The translations under genes and the position numbers were made by a program. The notes below the pieces were generated by a model. It did no database searches, was not told the origin of the DNA, and saw only the letters and a list, made by a program, of their open reading frames with translations. From Diaphorobacter limosus (lineage in GTDB: Bacteria; Pseudomonadota; Gammaproteobacteria; Burkholderiales; Burkholderiaceae_C): a DNA stretch of 64,000 nucleotides. Below, piece by piece: positions 24,978-32,941 of the stretch. The stretch's first letter is position 1; each line of letters begins with the position of its first letter. The DNA lies in NCBI RefSeq assembly GCF_033100095.1, contig NZ_CP136921.1, positions 3,747,001 through 3,811,000 on the forward strand, given 5' to 3'.

Positions 24978-25334
24978 GACAACATGGGTGGCGAACCGCA
25001 ACCGATTGCCGTCCGGGTCCGTGACAACCATTTCTCTGGAACCCCACGGTGTGTCTTGTGGAGCCTCAGTTGGCTTGATGCCGCCCGCGCTGAAGAGGCG
25101 GAAGCACTCATCAACGTCAGGCACAACGAAATAGACGGCACCACCCACCTCACAGTCCCCCGTGTGCTCGGTCACGAAGATCGTTTGATCGTTCCTGGTT
25201 AGTTGCAGGAAGAGTGGGAAGCCAGGATCGAACTGATGCTGCCAGTCAACCTTGAAGCCAAGGCCTTGCACGTAGAACGGCAAGCTAGCGGCAGCGCTGA
25301 TGATCCTAAGCTGGGGTATGACTGTTTGAGTCAC
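24972..25334 (-). CDS. VOC (glyoxalase/bleomycin-resistance) superfamily protein (cassette gene)
   Basis: 120 residues starting at a GTG (25334) with AAGGAGAG upstream. The single VOC domain begins [23 protein letters not shown] and ends [13 protein letters not shown], the standard beta-alpha-beta-beta-beta pattern. Relatives include bleomycin-binding resistance proteins and glyoxalase-like enzymes; which activity applies cannot be read off. The E of VTEHTGDC lies where metal ligands often are. The cassette orientation is normal and the protein ends within attC 21. Confidence 0.82.
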   Translation of the reverse strand: MTQTVIPQLRIISAAASLPFYVQGLGFKVDWQHQFDPGFPLFLQLTRNDQTIFVTEHTGDCEVGGAVYFVVPDVDECFRLFSAGGIKPTEAPQDTPWGSREMVVTDPDGNRLRFATHVVA

Positions 25335-25351
25335 GATGATCTCTCCTTGCC

Positions 25352-25411
25352 GCCTAACGAACGAGGTAAGCCGGCCGCCGAAGGCGGATCGGCTTGACCG
25401 CCGGGTTAGAC
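25352..25411 (-). repeat. attC site 22
   Basis: 60 bp; cores GCCTAAC and GTTAGAC; arms GCCGGCCGCC/GGCGGATCGGC. Confidence 0.9.
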
Positions 25412-25628
25412 CCGACGGGGTTTGAAAAAGCGCTGCGCACCCGCGAAACGCTACCAAAGAAAGAGCTGCTAGCGCACGCGGGACGGGCGCTAGAGGCCAA
25501 AAAGGCTTGAAACCCGCGCAGTGATTGCAGGCGAAGCCCGGCGCAACGGCCAAACCCCAAAGGCCGAACCTTTGCGATGGGCAAAACGCTGGAATAAATG
25601 CGGGCCTGCATAAATGGATTTTGGAGCG
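25412..25628. other. ORF-less cassette body, family D
   Basis: 217 bases. It shares the short repeat (GAGCTGCTAGCGCACGCGGGACGGGCGCTAGAGGCC region) and the GCAGGCGAAGCCCGGCG block with the other families. Only half of the terminator-like hairpin is recognisable. Confidence 0.6.
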
Positions 25629-25688
25629 GGCTAACGCCTGAAATCAGGCGACCCGCGAAGCGGGTTCGCCTGCATTGAATTGTTAGGT
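25629..25688 (-). repeat. attC site 23
   Basis: 60 bp; cores GGCTAAC and GTTAGGT; arms CAGGCGACCCGC/GCGGGTTCGCCTG. Confidence 0.9.
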
Positions 25689-25708
25689 TGCACACTAAGG
25701 AGATTGAA

Positions 25709-26020
25709 ATGCAAACACAACATACGCCGGGGCCGTGGCGGTATTGCAAGACGAACGGATCGCCAACGCACGGAGAGCATGTGATTGCCGGAGCAAAGCC
25801 GGGTTATCTGGCAGAAGTACGCGATTGCGGAAGTGGTGACGTTGGTGCAAACGCCAGGCTTATAGCGGCTGCGCCGGAATTGTTTGAAGCGCTGGTCGAG
25901 TTGCGCGACTGGTACACCGAACACACGGGGTTGCCGGCTGCTGCTGCAAATGCCGCGATAGCTAAGGCTGTGCAACCTAACGGGCGAGGTAAGCCGACCG
26001 CAGAATGCGGGTCGGCTTGA
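25709..26020 (+). CDS. phage-type hypothetical protein, reversed in its cassette
   Basis: 103 residues from the ATG at 25709, with AAGGAGAT upstream. [12 protein letters not shown] opens the protein, and [20 protein letters not shown] forms the C-terminal helix, a combination typical of uncharacterised phage proteins and similar in plan to the gene at 17123. The last 15 codons run through attC 24 and stop there. It is plus-strand, against the array direction, so it needs its own promoter. Confidence 0.62.
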   Translation: MQTQHTPGPWRYCKTNGSPTHGEHVIAGAKPGYLAEVRDCGSGDVGANARLIAAAPELFEALVELRDWYTEHTGLPAAAANAAIAKAVQPNGRGKPTAECGSA

Positions 26021-26034
26021 CCGAAATGTTAGAA
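25975..26034 (-). repeat. attC site 24 (proximal to candidate attI)
   Basis: 60 bp; cores ACCTAAC and GTTAGAA; arms as in site 19. Confidence 0.9.
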
Positions 26035-26237
26035 CCAGAAGCCAAAATGGGTAGCCATGATTTGGCGACGGGCACGAACTGCGAAAAAGCGCTGCGCCAC
26101 CGAGGCAGCACAGCGCTTGCAAAACACAACGCCAGCAGGCGAAGCCCGGAGAAACGGCAAACCCAGCGCTGAACAACGCTTGAGAAACTGAATGCCGTTT
26201 GAATAAACATGGGCTAAATAAATTGGTTTTCAGTGGT
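26035..26237 (-). other. ORF-less cassette body, family C copy 2 (first cassette of the array)
   Basis: A shortened relative of 24395-24655. On the minus strand GCGCTGTGCT faces GGCGCAGCGC and TTTTTC follows. The middle of the family C body, including much of the short repeat, is deleted. It abuts the candidate attI. Confidence 0.62.
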
Positions 26238-26320
26238 GCTAACTAGAATTAGACGACAGCGATTTTAGCGGCGGATGTCGGAATGTACAACACGTTTCGT
26301 AACATTCACAGGCGAATCCT
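26238..26320 (-). other. candidate attI remnant
   Basis: At 26237-26243 the last cassette ends in a core (minus strand GTTAGCA) with no attC arms beyond it; the inverted half-site CTAATTCTAG precedes it. About 60 bases further upstream TGTTACG is reminiscent of the direct-repeat sites in attI1. No integrase gene follows; the fumarase terminator begins within 60 bases. Confidence 0.5.
26262..26290 (-). promoter_or_regulatory. Pc-like promoter reading into the cassette array
   Basis: On the minus strand TTGTAC (26285-26290) and TAAAAT (26262-26267) are separated by exactly 17 bases, a good sigma-70 promoter just upstream of the first cassette junction. Confidence 0.6.
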
Positions 26321-26359
26321 ATCACGTCACCGTTTAGCCAAACCTAATATTTTGCGGAT

Positions 26360-26400
26360 CAGACTGCGAAGTCTGAAAAAAAAACCGCCCGAAGGCGGTC
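26360..26400 (-). terminator. terminator of the class I fumarase gene
   Basis: On the minus strand GACCGCC-TTCG-GGGCGGT is followed by a run of nine or more T, then by a second small hairpin (CAGACT/AGTCTG). Confidence 0.9.
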
Positions 26401-26428
26401 TCTTGCACGAAGACGGGCGGCAGGGCGC

Positions 26429-27988
26429 TTACGCCGACGCCACCTCAATCCCCTTGAACTCCCCCGTGGCAATGCGCTTCTGCCATTCGGCCGGCCCGGT
26501 GATATGGGCGCTGGTGCCACCGGCGTCCACGGCCACGGTGACGGGCATATCCACCACGTCGAATTCGTAGATGGCTTCCATGCCCAGGTCTTCAAAGCCG
26601 ACTACCTTGGCGGCCTTGATGGCCTTGCTGACCAGGTAGGCGGCGCCGCCCACGGCCATCAGATAGGCCGATTTGTGCTGCTTGATGCTCTCGATGGCGA
26701 CGGGGCCGCGTTCGGCCTTGCCTATCATGGCGATCAGGCCGGTCTGCTCCAGCATCATGTCGGTGAACTTGTCCATGCGCGTGGCGGTGGTGGGGCCGGC
26801 GGGGCCCACGGCCTCGTCACGCACGGGATCGACCGGGCCGACGTAGTAGATGACGCGGTTGGTGAAGTCCACCGGCAGCTTTTCGCCCTTGGCCAGCATG
26901 TCCTGGATGCGCTTGTGCGCGGCGTCGCGGCCGGTGAGCATCTTGCCGTTCAAGAGCAGGGTGTCGCCGGGCTTCCAGCTGGCGACTTCTTCCTTCGTCA
27001 GCTTGTTCAAGTCCACGCGCTTGCTCTTGTTGTAGTCGGGCTCCCAGTCGATCTTGGGCCACAGATCCAGGCTGGGCGCCTCCAGGTACACGGGGCCGCT
27101 GCCGTCCATGACGAAGTGCGCGTGGCGCGTGGCGGCGCAGTTGGGGATCATGGCCACGGGCTTGCTGGCGGCGTGCGTGGGGTACATCTTGATCTTGATG
27201 TCCAGTACCGTGGAAAGCCCGCCCAGGCCCTGCGCGCCAATGCCGAGGGCGTTGACCTTCTCGTACAGCTCCAGGCGCAGTTCCTCCACCTGGGTCAGCT
27301 TTTCGCCGCGGCGCGACTTGGCCTGCAGCTCGTACATGTCCAGGTCTTCCATCAGGCTTTCCTTGGCCAGCAGCACGGCCTTTTCTGCCGTGCCGCCTAT
27401 GCCAATGCCCAGCATGCCGGGCGGGCACCAGCCGGCGCCCATGGTGGGCACGGTCTTCAGCACCCAGTCCACCAGGCTGTCGCTGGGGTTCATCATGATC
27501 ATCTTGGACTTGTTCTCGCTGCCGCCACCCTTGGCGGCCACGGTCACGTCCAGCTTGTCGCCGGGCACGATCTGCACGTTGATGACGGCAGGGGTGTTGT
27601 CCTTGGTGTTCTTGCGCGCAAAGTGCGGGTCGGCGACAACGCTGGCGCGCAGCGTGTTGTCCGGATGGTTGTAGCCGCGGCGCACGCCTTCGTTGACGGC
27701 GTCTTCCAGGCTCTGGTCGGCGGCAAAGCCTTCAAAGCGCACATTCATGCCGATTTTCAGGAAGACGTTGACGATGCCCGTGTCCTGGCAGATGGGGCGG
27801 TGGCCGGTGGCGCTCATCTTGCTGTTGGTGAGGATCTGCGCCATGGCGTCCTTGGCGGCGGGCGATTGCTCGCGCTCGTAGGCGCGCGCCAGATGCTCGA
27901 TGTAGTCGGCCGGGTGGTAGTAGGAGATGTACTGCAGCGCTGCAGCTACGGACTCCACAAGGTCGTTGTAACGGATGGTCGTGGTCAT
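26429..27988 (-). CDS. fumA: class I fumarate hydratase (iron-sulfur, FumA/FumB type)
   Basis: 519 residues from the ATG at 27988; the frame continues upstream without a usable start. It interconverts fumarate and malate using an oxygen-labile [4Fe-4S] cluster. Cluster cysteines are visible in CQDTG, the AGWCPPG segment and IPNCAATRH. Both halves (alpha- and beta-type domains) are fused, as in E. coli FumA/B. It is the chromosomal neighbour of the cassette array and divergent from fumC. Confidence 0.93.
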   Translation of the reverse strand: MTTTIRYNDLVESVAAALQYISYYHPADYIEHLARAYEREQSPAAKDAMAQILTNSKMSATGHRPICQDTGIVNVFLKIGMNVRFEGFAADQSLEDAVNEGVRRGYNHPDNTLRASVVADPHFARKNTKDNTPAVINVQIVPGDKLDVTVAAKGGGSENKSKMIMMNPSDSLVDWVLKTVPTMGAGWCPPGMLGIGIGGTAEKAVLLAKESLMEDLDMYELQAKSRRGEKLTQVEELRLELYEKVNALGIGAQGLGGLSTVLDIKIKMYPTHAASKPVAMIPNCAATRHAHFVMDGSGPVYLEAPSLDLWPKIDWEPDYNKSKRVDLNKLTKEEVASWKPGDTLLLNGKMLTGRDAAHKRIQDMLAKGEKLPVDFTNRVIYYVGPVDPVRDEAVGPAGPTTATRMDKFTDMMLEQTGLIAMIGKAERGPVAIESIKQHKSAYLMAVGGAAYLVSKAIKAAKVVGFEDLGMEAIYEFDVVDMPVTVAVDAGGTSAHITGPAEWQKRIATGEFKGIEVASA

Positions 27989-28176
27989 GTAGGCAGAGGG
28001 GTGGGGTGAAACAAATGCGGGGATTATCGCCCCCGAGCTTGCATGGGGCTTATGCAGGAGCATGCGTGGGGGCATGGGTACCCATGCTGCGGTAGCTGGC
28101 GTGTCTTTGCCTGCGCCGACGATTGGGGTGAAATGGGCCAGCATTGCCTTGGGCCCGCCACGAAAGGACTACCGCC
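27989..28176. promoter_or_regulatory. shared upstream region of the two fumarase genes
   Basis: 188 bases between divergent fumA and fumC. No clear operator was seen; it must hold both promoters. Confidence 0.5.
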
Positions 28177-29568
28177 ATGACCAGCAACACCCGCCAGGAG
28201 CGCGACACCTTCGGCCCGATTGACGTGCCCGCCGACCGGCTGTGGGGCGCGCAGACGCAGCGCTCGCTGCTGAACTTCGACATCTCGGGCGAGCGCCAGC
28301 CGCGCGAGCTCATCCACGCCCTGGCCCGGGTCAAGCGCGCCTCGGCGCGCGTCAACCATGCGCTGGGCCTGCTGGAGGCGCGCAAGCAGGCGGCCATAGT
28401 GGCCGCGGCCGACGAGGTGATTGCCGGCCAGCATGCGCAAGAGTTTCCGCTGGTGGTGTGGCAGACGGGATCGGGCACGCAGACCAACATGAATGTCAAC
28501 GAGGTGCTGGCCAATCGCGCCAGCGAGCTCATGGGCGGCCCGCGCGGCCAGGCGCGCCTGGTGCACCCGAATGACGATGTGAACAAGAGCCAGTCGAGCA
28601 ACGATGTCTTCCCCACGGCCATGCATGTGGCGGCGGTGCAGGCCATTGCCGAGCGGCTGCTGCCGGCCCTGGCCCTGCTGCGCGCCACGCTGCACGCCAA
28701 GGCCCAGGCGTTTGACGACATCGTGAAAATTGGCCGCACCCATTTGCAGGACGCCACGCCGCTGACGCTGGGGCAGGAGTTCTCGGGCTGGGTGGCGCAG
28801 CTGGCGCATGCCGAGCGCCATGTGCGCGATGCGCTGCCGCACCTGTGCGAGCTGGCACTGGGCGGCACGGCCGTGGGCACGGGGCTGAATGCGCCGCCGG
28901 GCTATGCCGATCAGGTGGCCGCCGACCTGGCGGCGCAGACCGGGCTGCCGTTCGTCACCTCGCCAAATAAGTTCGAGTCGCTGGCCAGCTGCGATGCGCT
29001 GGTGGCCGCGCATGGCGCCCTGAAAACCCTGGCCGCCAGCCTGATGAAGATTGCCAACGACGTGCGCTGGCTGGCCAGCGGGCCGCGCAGCGGCATTGGC
29101 GAGATCACTATCCCCGAGAATGAGCCGGGCTCCAGCATCATGCCCGGCAAGGTCAACCCCACGCAGTGCGAGGCCCTGACCATGCTGGCCGCGCAGGTGC
29201 TGGGCAACGATGTGGCCATCAACGTGGGGGGGAGCAGCGGCAACTTCGAGCTGAACGTGTTCCGCCCCATGGTGGCGCACAACTTTCTGCAAAGCGTGCG
29301 CCTGCTGGCCGATGGCATGAAGAGCTTCAACGACCATTGCGCCGTGGGCATTGAGCCCAACCGCGCGCGCATTGCCGAGCTGGTGGAGCAGTCGCTGATG
29401 CTGGTGACGGCGCTCAACACCCACATCGGCTACGACAAGGCCGCGCAGATCGCCAAGAAGGCGCATCAGGACGGCAGCAGCCTGCGCCAGGCGGCGTTGG
29501 CCCTGGGCCATGTCACGGCGGCGCAGTTCGACGAATGGGTGGTGCCGGGGAAGATGGTGGGGCGGTGA
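28177..29568 (+). CDS. fumC: class II fumarate hydratase
   Basis: 463 residues from the ATG at 28177. It is an iron-free, oxygen-stable fumarase of the aspartase/fumarase superfamily. The signature [15 protein letters not shown] (mobile catalytic loop) is intact, as is [15 protein letters not shown]. It is unrelated in sequence to the class I enzyme beside it, so the cell carries an oxygen-sensitive and an oxygen-stable enzyme for the same TCA step. A composite repeat lies between it and the convergent Crp-type gene. Confidence 0.95.
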   Translation: MTSNTRQERDTFGPIDVPADRLWGAQTQRSLLNFDISGERQPRELIHALARVKRASARVNHALGLLEARKQAAIVAAADEVIAGQHAQEFPLVVWQTGSGTQTNMNVNEVLANRASELMGGPRGQARLVHPNDDVNKSQSSNDVFPTAMHVAAVQAIAERLLPALALLRATLHAKAQAFDDIVKIGRTHLQDATPLTLGQEFSGWVAQLAHAERHVRDALPHLCELALGGTAVGTGLNAPPGYADQVAADLAAQTGLPFVTSPNKFESLASCDALVAAHGALKTLAASLMKIANDVRWLASGPRSGIGEITIPENEPGSSIMPGKVNPTQCEALTMLAAQVLGNDVAINVGGSSGNFELNVFRPMVAHNFLQSVRLLADGMKSFNDHCAVGIEPNRARIAELVEQSLMLVTALNTHIGYDKAAQIAKKAHQDGSSLRQAALALGHVTAAQFDEWVVPGKMVGR

Positions 29569-29611
29569 GTGCTGGCGCTTGATGGTGCAAGGCGTTTCTT
29601 TGGCGCGGCAG

Positions 29612-29723
29612 TCACTCCCTCTCCCGCGTGCGGGAGAGGGTTGGGGTGAGGGTGGCAAGGACGGACGCCGCAGCCAATCACCCCCTCACCCCCGCCCTCT
29701 CCCCCAAGGGGGCGAGGGAGTAA
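29612..29723. repeat. composite hairpin repeat (copy 2, two-part)
   Basis: CTCCCTCTCCCGC/GCGGGAGAGGG with GGGGTGAGGG after it, about 25 bases of unique DNA, then CCCCTCACCCC and CTCTCCCCCAAGGGGG-GAGGGAG. Same plan as 13254-13364. It lies between convergent genes. Confidence 0.75.
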
Positions 29724-29750
29724 AAGCCAAAGTGATATGTTGCGCCCGCC

Positions 29751-29785
29751 CATACAGCGCGAAGCGCTATCAAAAAAGTAGGTCG
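29751..29785. repeat. short repeat fragment (AGCGCGAAGCGCTATCAAAAA)
   Basis: Counterpart of the fragment at 13374; again directly after the composite repeat. Confidence 0.45.
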
Positions 29786-29794
29786 AGGTGCGCC

Positions 29795-30571
29795 TCAGCC
29801 CCCCGTCTTGCCCTCGTCCGCAGCCTGATCCACCAGGGTTTGCAGGCCGGCGGCGTCATGCACCTCCACGCCACGCGGGCGCACGCTGATCAGGCCTTGT
29901 TGTTCCAGCCATTTCAGCTCCACGTTCACGCGCTGGCGCGAGCCGCCGAGCAGGCCGGCCAGCTCGTCCTGCGTCAGTGACAGGCCCAGGGGACGGCTCG
30001 CCTGGGGTTCGGCGTAGGGGGCGCCAAAGCGCTCCAGCAGATGCAGCAATTGCTTGGCCAGGCGCGCGCGCAGCGGCATGGTGGCCACGTCTTCCATCAT
30101 GGTGTAGAGCGAGCGCATGCTCCACGCCTGCAGCGTGAGCAGGGCCTCGCCGAACGTCGGGTGCTGCTGCAGCAGCGAGCGCAGCGCCGTCTCCGGCACG
30201 CTCAGCAGCGTGGTCGGGCCATGGGCATGGGCCTCGTAGGTGCAGGGGCGGCCGTAGAGCACCTCGGCCTCGCCCACCCAGACGCCCGGCTCCACATAGG
30301 CCAGCGTGACCTGCTTGCCCGCCGGCGTGGTGCGCCGAAAGCGCAGCGCGCCGCTGGCGCAGGTGAACCAGTCGCGCATGGTCTGGCCTTGCTCGACGAT
30401 GGCCTCGCCATGCGCGTGGCGCGTGACGCGGCCCAGGCGCAGGATGTCGTGGCGCAGCGATGGCGTGAGGGCGGCAAACCAGGGGCTGCGACCAATGGCT
30501 TCGCGCTCCCGGGCGGTCAGCAGCGGGCGTTGAGACTGGGCATCGGGACTGGGGCGCAGGGTGGCGTTCAT
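29795..30571 (-). CDS. Crp/Fnr-family transcriptional regulator
   Basis: 258 residues. An N-terminal cyclic-nucleotide-binding-type beta roll (about 35-150), a dimerisation helix, and a C-terminal HTH_CRP with LSLTQDELAGLLGGSRQRVNVELKWLEQQGLI. The N-terminal cysteine cluster of FNR is missing, so it is not an oxygen-sensing FNR and is unlikely to be the protein that reads the FNR-type boxes of the cbb3 locus. The effector is unknown. It lies downstream of proX on the same strand with a gap of about 100 bases. Confidence 0.85.
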   Translation of the reverse strand: MNATLRPSPDAQSQRPLLTAREREAIGRSPWFAALTPSLRHDILRLGRVTRHAHGEAIVEQGQTMRDWFTCASGALRFRRTTPAGKQVTLAYVEPGVWVGEAEVLYGRPCTYEAHAHGPTTLLSVPETALRSLLQQHPTFGEALLTLQAWSMRSLYTMMEDVATMPLRARLAKQLLHLLERFGAPYAEPQASRPLGLSLTQDELAGLLGGSRQRVNVELKWLEQQGLISVRPRGVEVHDAAGLQTLVDQAADEGKTGG

Positions 30572-30669
30572 GGGCAGGCAGGCGGCGCGGTGACTGACTG
30601 CTCATTTTAGGCCGGGCTTGCATATGCGCCATTGCCGTGGCGCAAGGCCTGGCTTGCCGCGGCCGCCTG

Positions 30670-31680
30670 TCAATGCGCGACGGCCCGGGCCTGCTGCAGC
30701 CAGCCGTCAAAGGTCTTCTGATGCGCCTTGATCCAGGCGTTCACATGGCGCTCGATGTCGGCGGCCTGGTTCTGACCCTGGCTCATCAAATGGTTTTGCG
30801 CGTTGATGTCGGCCACGGGCAGGCGCATCACTTCAAACAGCCTGGCGGCGGCCGGGTTCTTCTCGGCCCAGGCCTTGTTGGCGACGATCTGCTGGCTGTT
30901 CACGACGAAGCCGTAGTTCTTGCCGTTGGGCAGCTGGGTGTTGCTGCCCTTTTGTTCGCCAGGCAGTGAGGAGAACGGCACCTCCAGCCAGACCACATCC
31001 TTGCCGGGTTTGAGTTCATTGCTGACCCAGTACGGCGTCCAGGTGTAGTACAGCACCGGCTTGCCGGCCTTGAAGCGCGTGATGGTGTCGGCGATCAGCG
31101 CCGAGTAGCTGCCCTGGTTGTGCGTGACGGTGGGGCGCAGGCCGTAGGCGTCCAGCTGGTGCTCGATCACCGCCTCGCAGCCCCAGCCCGGGTTGCAGCC
31201 GGTGAGATCCGCCTTGCCGTCGCCATTGGTGTCGAACAGCGCGGCGATCTTCGGGTCCTTGAGCTGGGCGATGTTGCTGATGCGGTGCGCGTCGGCCGTC
31301 TTCTTGTCGATCAGATAGCCCTGGGCGGCGTTGCCCGAGTAGACGCCCTTGCGAAACAGCTTGGCGTCGCCACCCGCGTTCTTGTAGTAGTCGGCGTGCA
31401 GCGGGTTCCAGTGGTCGGCCAGAAAGGTGGCGTCGCCCTGGGCGATGGCGATATGCGCCGTGGGGTACTCGACCTCCTTGATCGGCTGCACGTCGTAGCC
31501 GAGTTGTTCCAGGCCCTTCATCACCAGCAGGGTCTGAAAGGTTTCCTCGGCAATGGAGCTTTTCAGCGGCAGCACTGTCACGCCCTTGCCGGGCAGCGCC
31601 TGGGCTTGAGCGCCCAGGGTCAGCAGGGCAAGGCTGGTGGCGGCGGCCAGTTGGCGCAGAACTTGGGGCAGGTGTGGCAT
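30670..31680 (-). CDS. proX: glycine betaine/proline ABC transporter, substrate-binding protein
   Basis: 336 residues from the ATG at 31680 with a signal peptide ending near AQA. The family fold of quaternary-amine binding proteins is recognisable by [14 protein letters not shown] and [13 protein letters not shown], aromatic-rich segments of the kind that form the cage around betaine. It is third in a proV-proW-proX operon; a copy of the short repeat fills the gap to proW. Confidence 0.9.
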   Translation of the reverse strand: MPHLPQVLRQLAAATSLALLTLGAQAQALPGKGVTVLPLKSSIAEETFQTLLVMKGLEQLGYDVQPIKEVEYPTAHIAIAQGDATFLADHWNPLHADYYKNAGGDAKLFRKGVYSGNAAQGYLIDKKTADAHRISNIAQLKDPKIAALFDTNGDGKADLTGCNPGWGCEAVIEHQLDAYGLRPTVTHNQGSYSALIADTITRFKAGKPVLYYTWTPYWVSNELKPGKDVVWLEVPFSSLPGEQKGSNTQLPNGKNYGFVVNSQQIVANKAWAEKNPAAARLFEVMRLPVADINAQNHLMSQGQNQAADIERHVNAWIKAHQKTFDGWLQQARAVAH

Positions 31681-31703
31681 GTGAATCTCCTGAGTGAAAA
31701 TTT

Positions 31704-31758
31704 TGGATAAAAATGGGCTGTAGCACTTGTGTATCAAGCGCGGATAGCTATGGTTTTA
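31704..31758 (-). repeat. short Comamonadaceae-type repeat between proW and proX
   Basis: AAAATGGGCTGTAGC...CAAGCGCGGATAGCTATG. One of the clearest copies and overlaps the 3' end of proW. Close match to 48329. Confidence 0.65.
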
Positions 31759-32883
31759 TTGTTTCTTGGTGCGCTTGCGCAGCAGCAGGCCCAGCGGCCC
31801 GCCGTGCCACCAGCGCTGGCCGCCACGGCGCGGCTCGCCCATGGCCTGGGTGATGCGGTCGAGCACGATGGCCAGCAGCACTATCCCTAAGCCGCCGACG
31901 GTGGCCAGCCCCATGTCCAGCCGGCCGATGCCGCGCAGCACCATCTGCCCCAGGCCGCCGACGGCGATCATCGAGGCGATGACCACCATGGACAGACTGA
32001 GCATCAGCGTCTGGTTGATGCCGGCCATGATGGACGGCATGGCCAGCGGTAGCTGCACCTTGAGCAGCAACTGCGTGGGTGAGGCGCCATAGGCGCGGCT
32101 GGCCTCGACCAGGTCCGGCCGCACTTGGCGCAGACCCAGATTGGTCAGGCGCACCAGCGGCGGCAGCGCAAACACGATGGTGACGATGACGCCGGGCACG
32201 TTGCCGATGCCAAACAGCATCACGACCGGCACCAGATAGACGAAGGCCGGCGTGGTCTGCATGGCGTCCAGCAGCGGACGCATCCAGCGCTGGGCGCGGT
32301 CGCTGCTCGCCAGCCAGATGCCCAGCGGCAGGCCGATCACCACGCAGAACAGCAGCGAGGTGAGCACCAGCGCCAGCGTGACCATGGCATCGGGCCAGAT
32401 GCCCAGCAACACCACGGCGGCGAGCGAGATGGCGCTGGCGACGGCCAGTGCGCGGCCGGCGAATTGCCAGGCCAGCAGCGTGATGAGGAGCACCATCACC
32501 GGCCAGGGCAGGGCCAGCAGCGCGTCGGTGATGCCGCTGAGCGTGGCGTCGATGGGCGCGCGCACGGTCTGGAAGAAGGGGCGAAAGTGCTCCACCAGCC
32601 AGGCCAGGCCGTCGTTGATCCAGCCTTGCACGGGCAGGCCGTCGCTGCCGAGCTGCTGCCACAGGCCGGCCAGGCCGGTGCTGGCGTCATCGCCGCCGGC
32701 TGGCGCGGGCGCGGCACCCGACAGCCAGTCGCTGGCGTTAGCGGCATCGGTGGTGGCATCGCTGGCGCCAGTGCTCCAGGGGTCGGGCGCGCTGGCGGTG
32801 TCGGCTGGGGCGGTGCTTGCGGCCCAGGGGTCGTCCTGGGGCGGGGTGTTGGTGGCTAGGGGGTTGTGTTGGTTCTCGTTCAT
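31756..32883 (-). CDS. proW: glycine betaine/proline ABC transporter, permease
   Basis: 375 residues. The permease domain (about 125-350) contains the EAA-type loop [26 protein letters not shown] that docks with the ATPase. The first 90 residues are a soluble Ala/Asp/Ser/Pro-rich tail, comparable in position to the long cytoplasmic extension of E. coli ProW, followed by a helix-rich linker. It lies 58 bases after proV. Confidence 0.9.
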   Translation of the reverse strand: MNENQHNPLATNTPPQDDPWAASTAPADTASAPDPWSTGASDATTDAANASDWLSGAAPAPAGGDDASTGLAGLWQQLGSDGLPVQGWINDGLAWLVEHFRPFFQTVRAPIDATLSGITDALLALPWPVMVLLITLLAWQFAGRALAVASAISLAAVVLLGIWPDAMVTLALVLTSLLFCVVIGLPLGIWLASSDRAQRWMRPLLDAMQTTPAFVYLVPVVMLFGIGNVPGVIVTIVFALPPLVRLTNLGLRQVRPDLVEASRAYGASPTQLLLKVQLPLAMPSIMAGINQTLMLSLSMVVIASMIAVGGLGQMVLRGIGRLDMGLATVGGLGIVLLAIVLDRITQAMGEPRRGGQRWWHGGPLGLLLRKRTKKQ

Positions 32884-32941
32884 AGGCTGGTTCTTGCGGG
32901 CCAGGTATCAGGTGTCAGGCGTCAGGTACGGGTGTCGGCTG

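Noticed and set aside
14471-26034. CRISPR-like array suggested by regularly recurring near-identical repeats
   Set aside because: The repeats are imperfect palindromes with RYYYAAC/GTTRRRY ends and 200-1200-base cassettes between them; they are attC sites.
21328-26210. Repeated minus-strand ORFs of about 80-100 codons in the ORF-less cassettes, ending in ...RRAAYLGR
   Set aside because: They end inside attC, lack good ribosome-binding sites, run across hairpins and repeats, and their similarity follows DNA similarity. More likely chance open frames in GC-rich DNA than genes, although selection tests were not possible here.
26244-26428. Possible integron integrase upstream of the array
   Set aside because: No frame with tyrosine-recombinase residues fits; only a promoter-like and attI-like stretch and the fumarase terminator are there.
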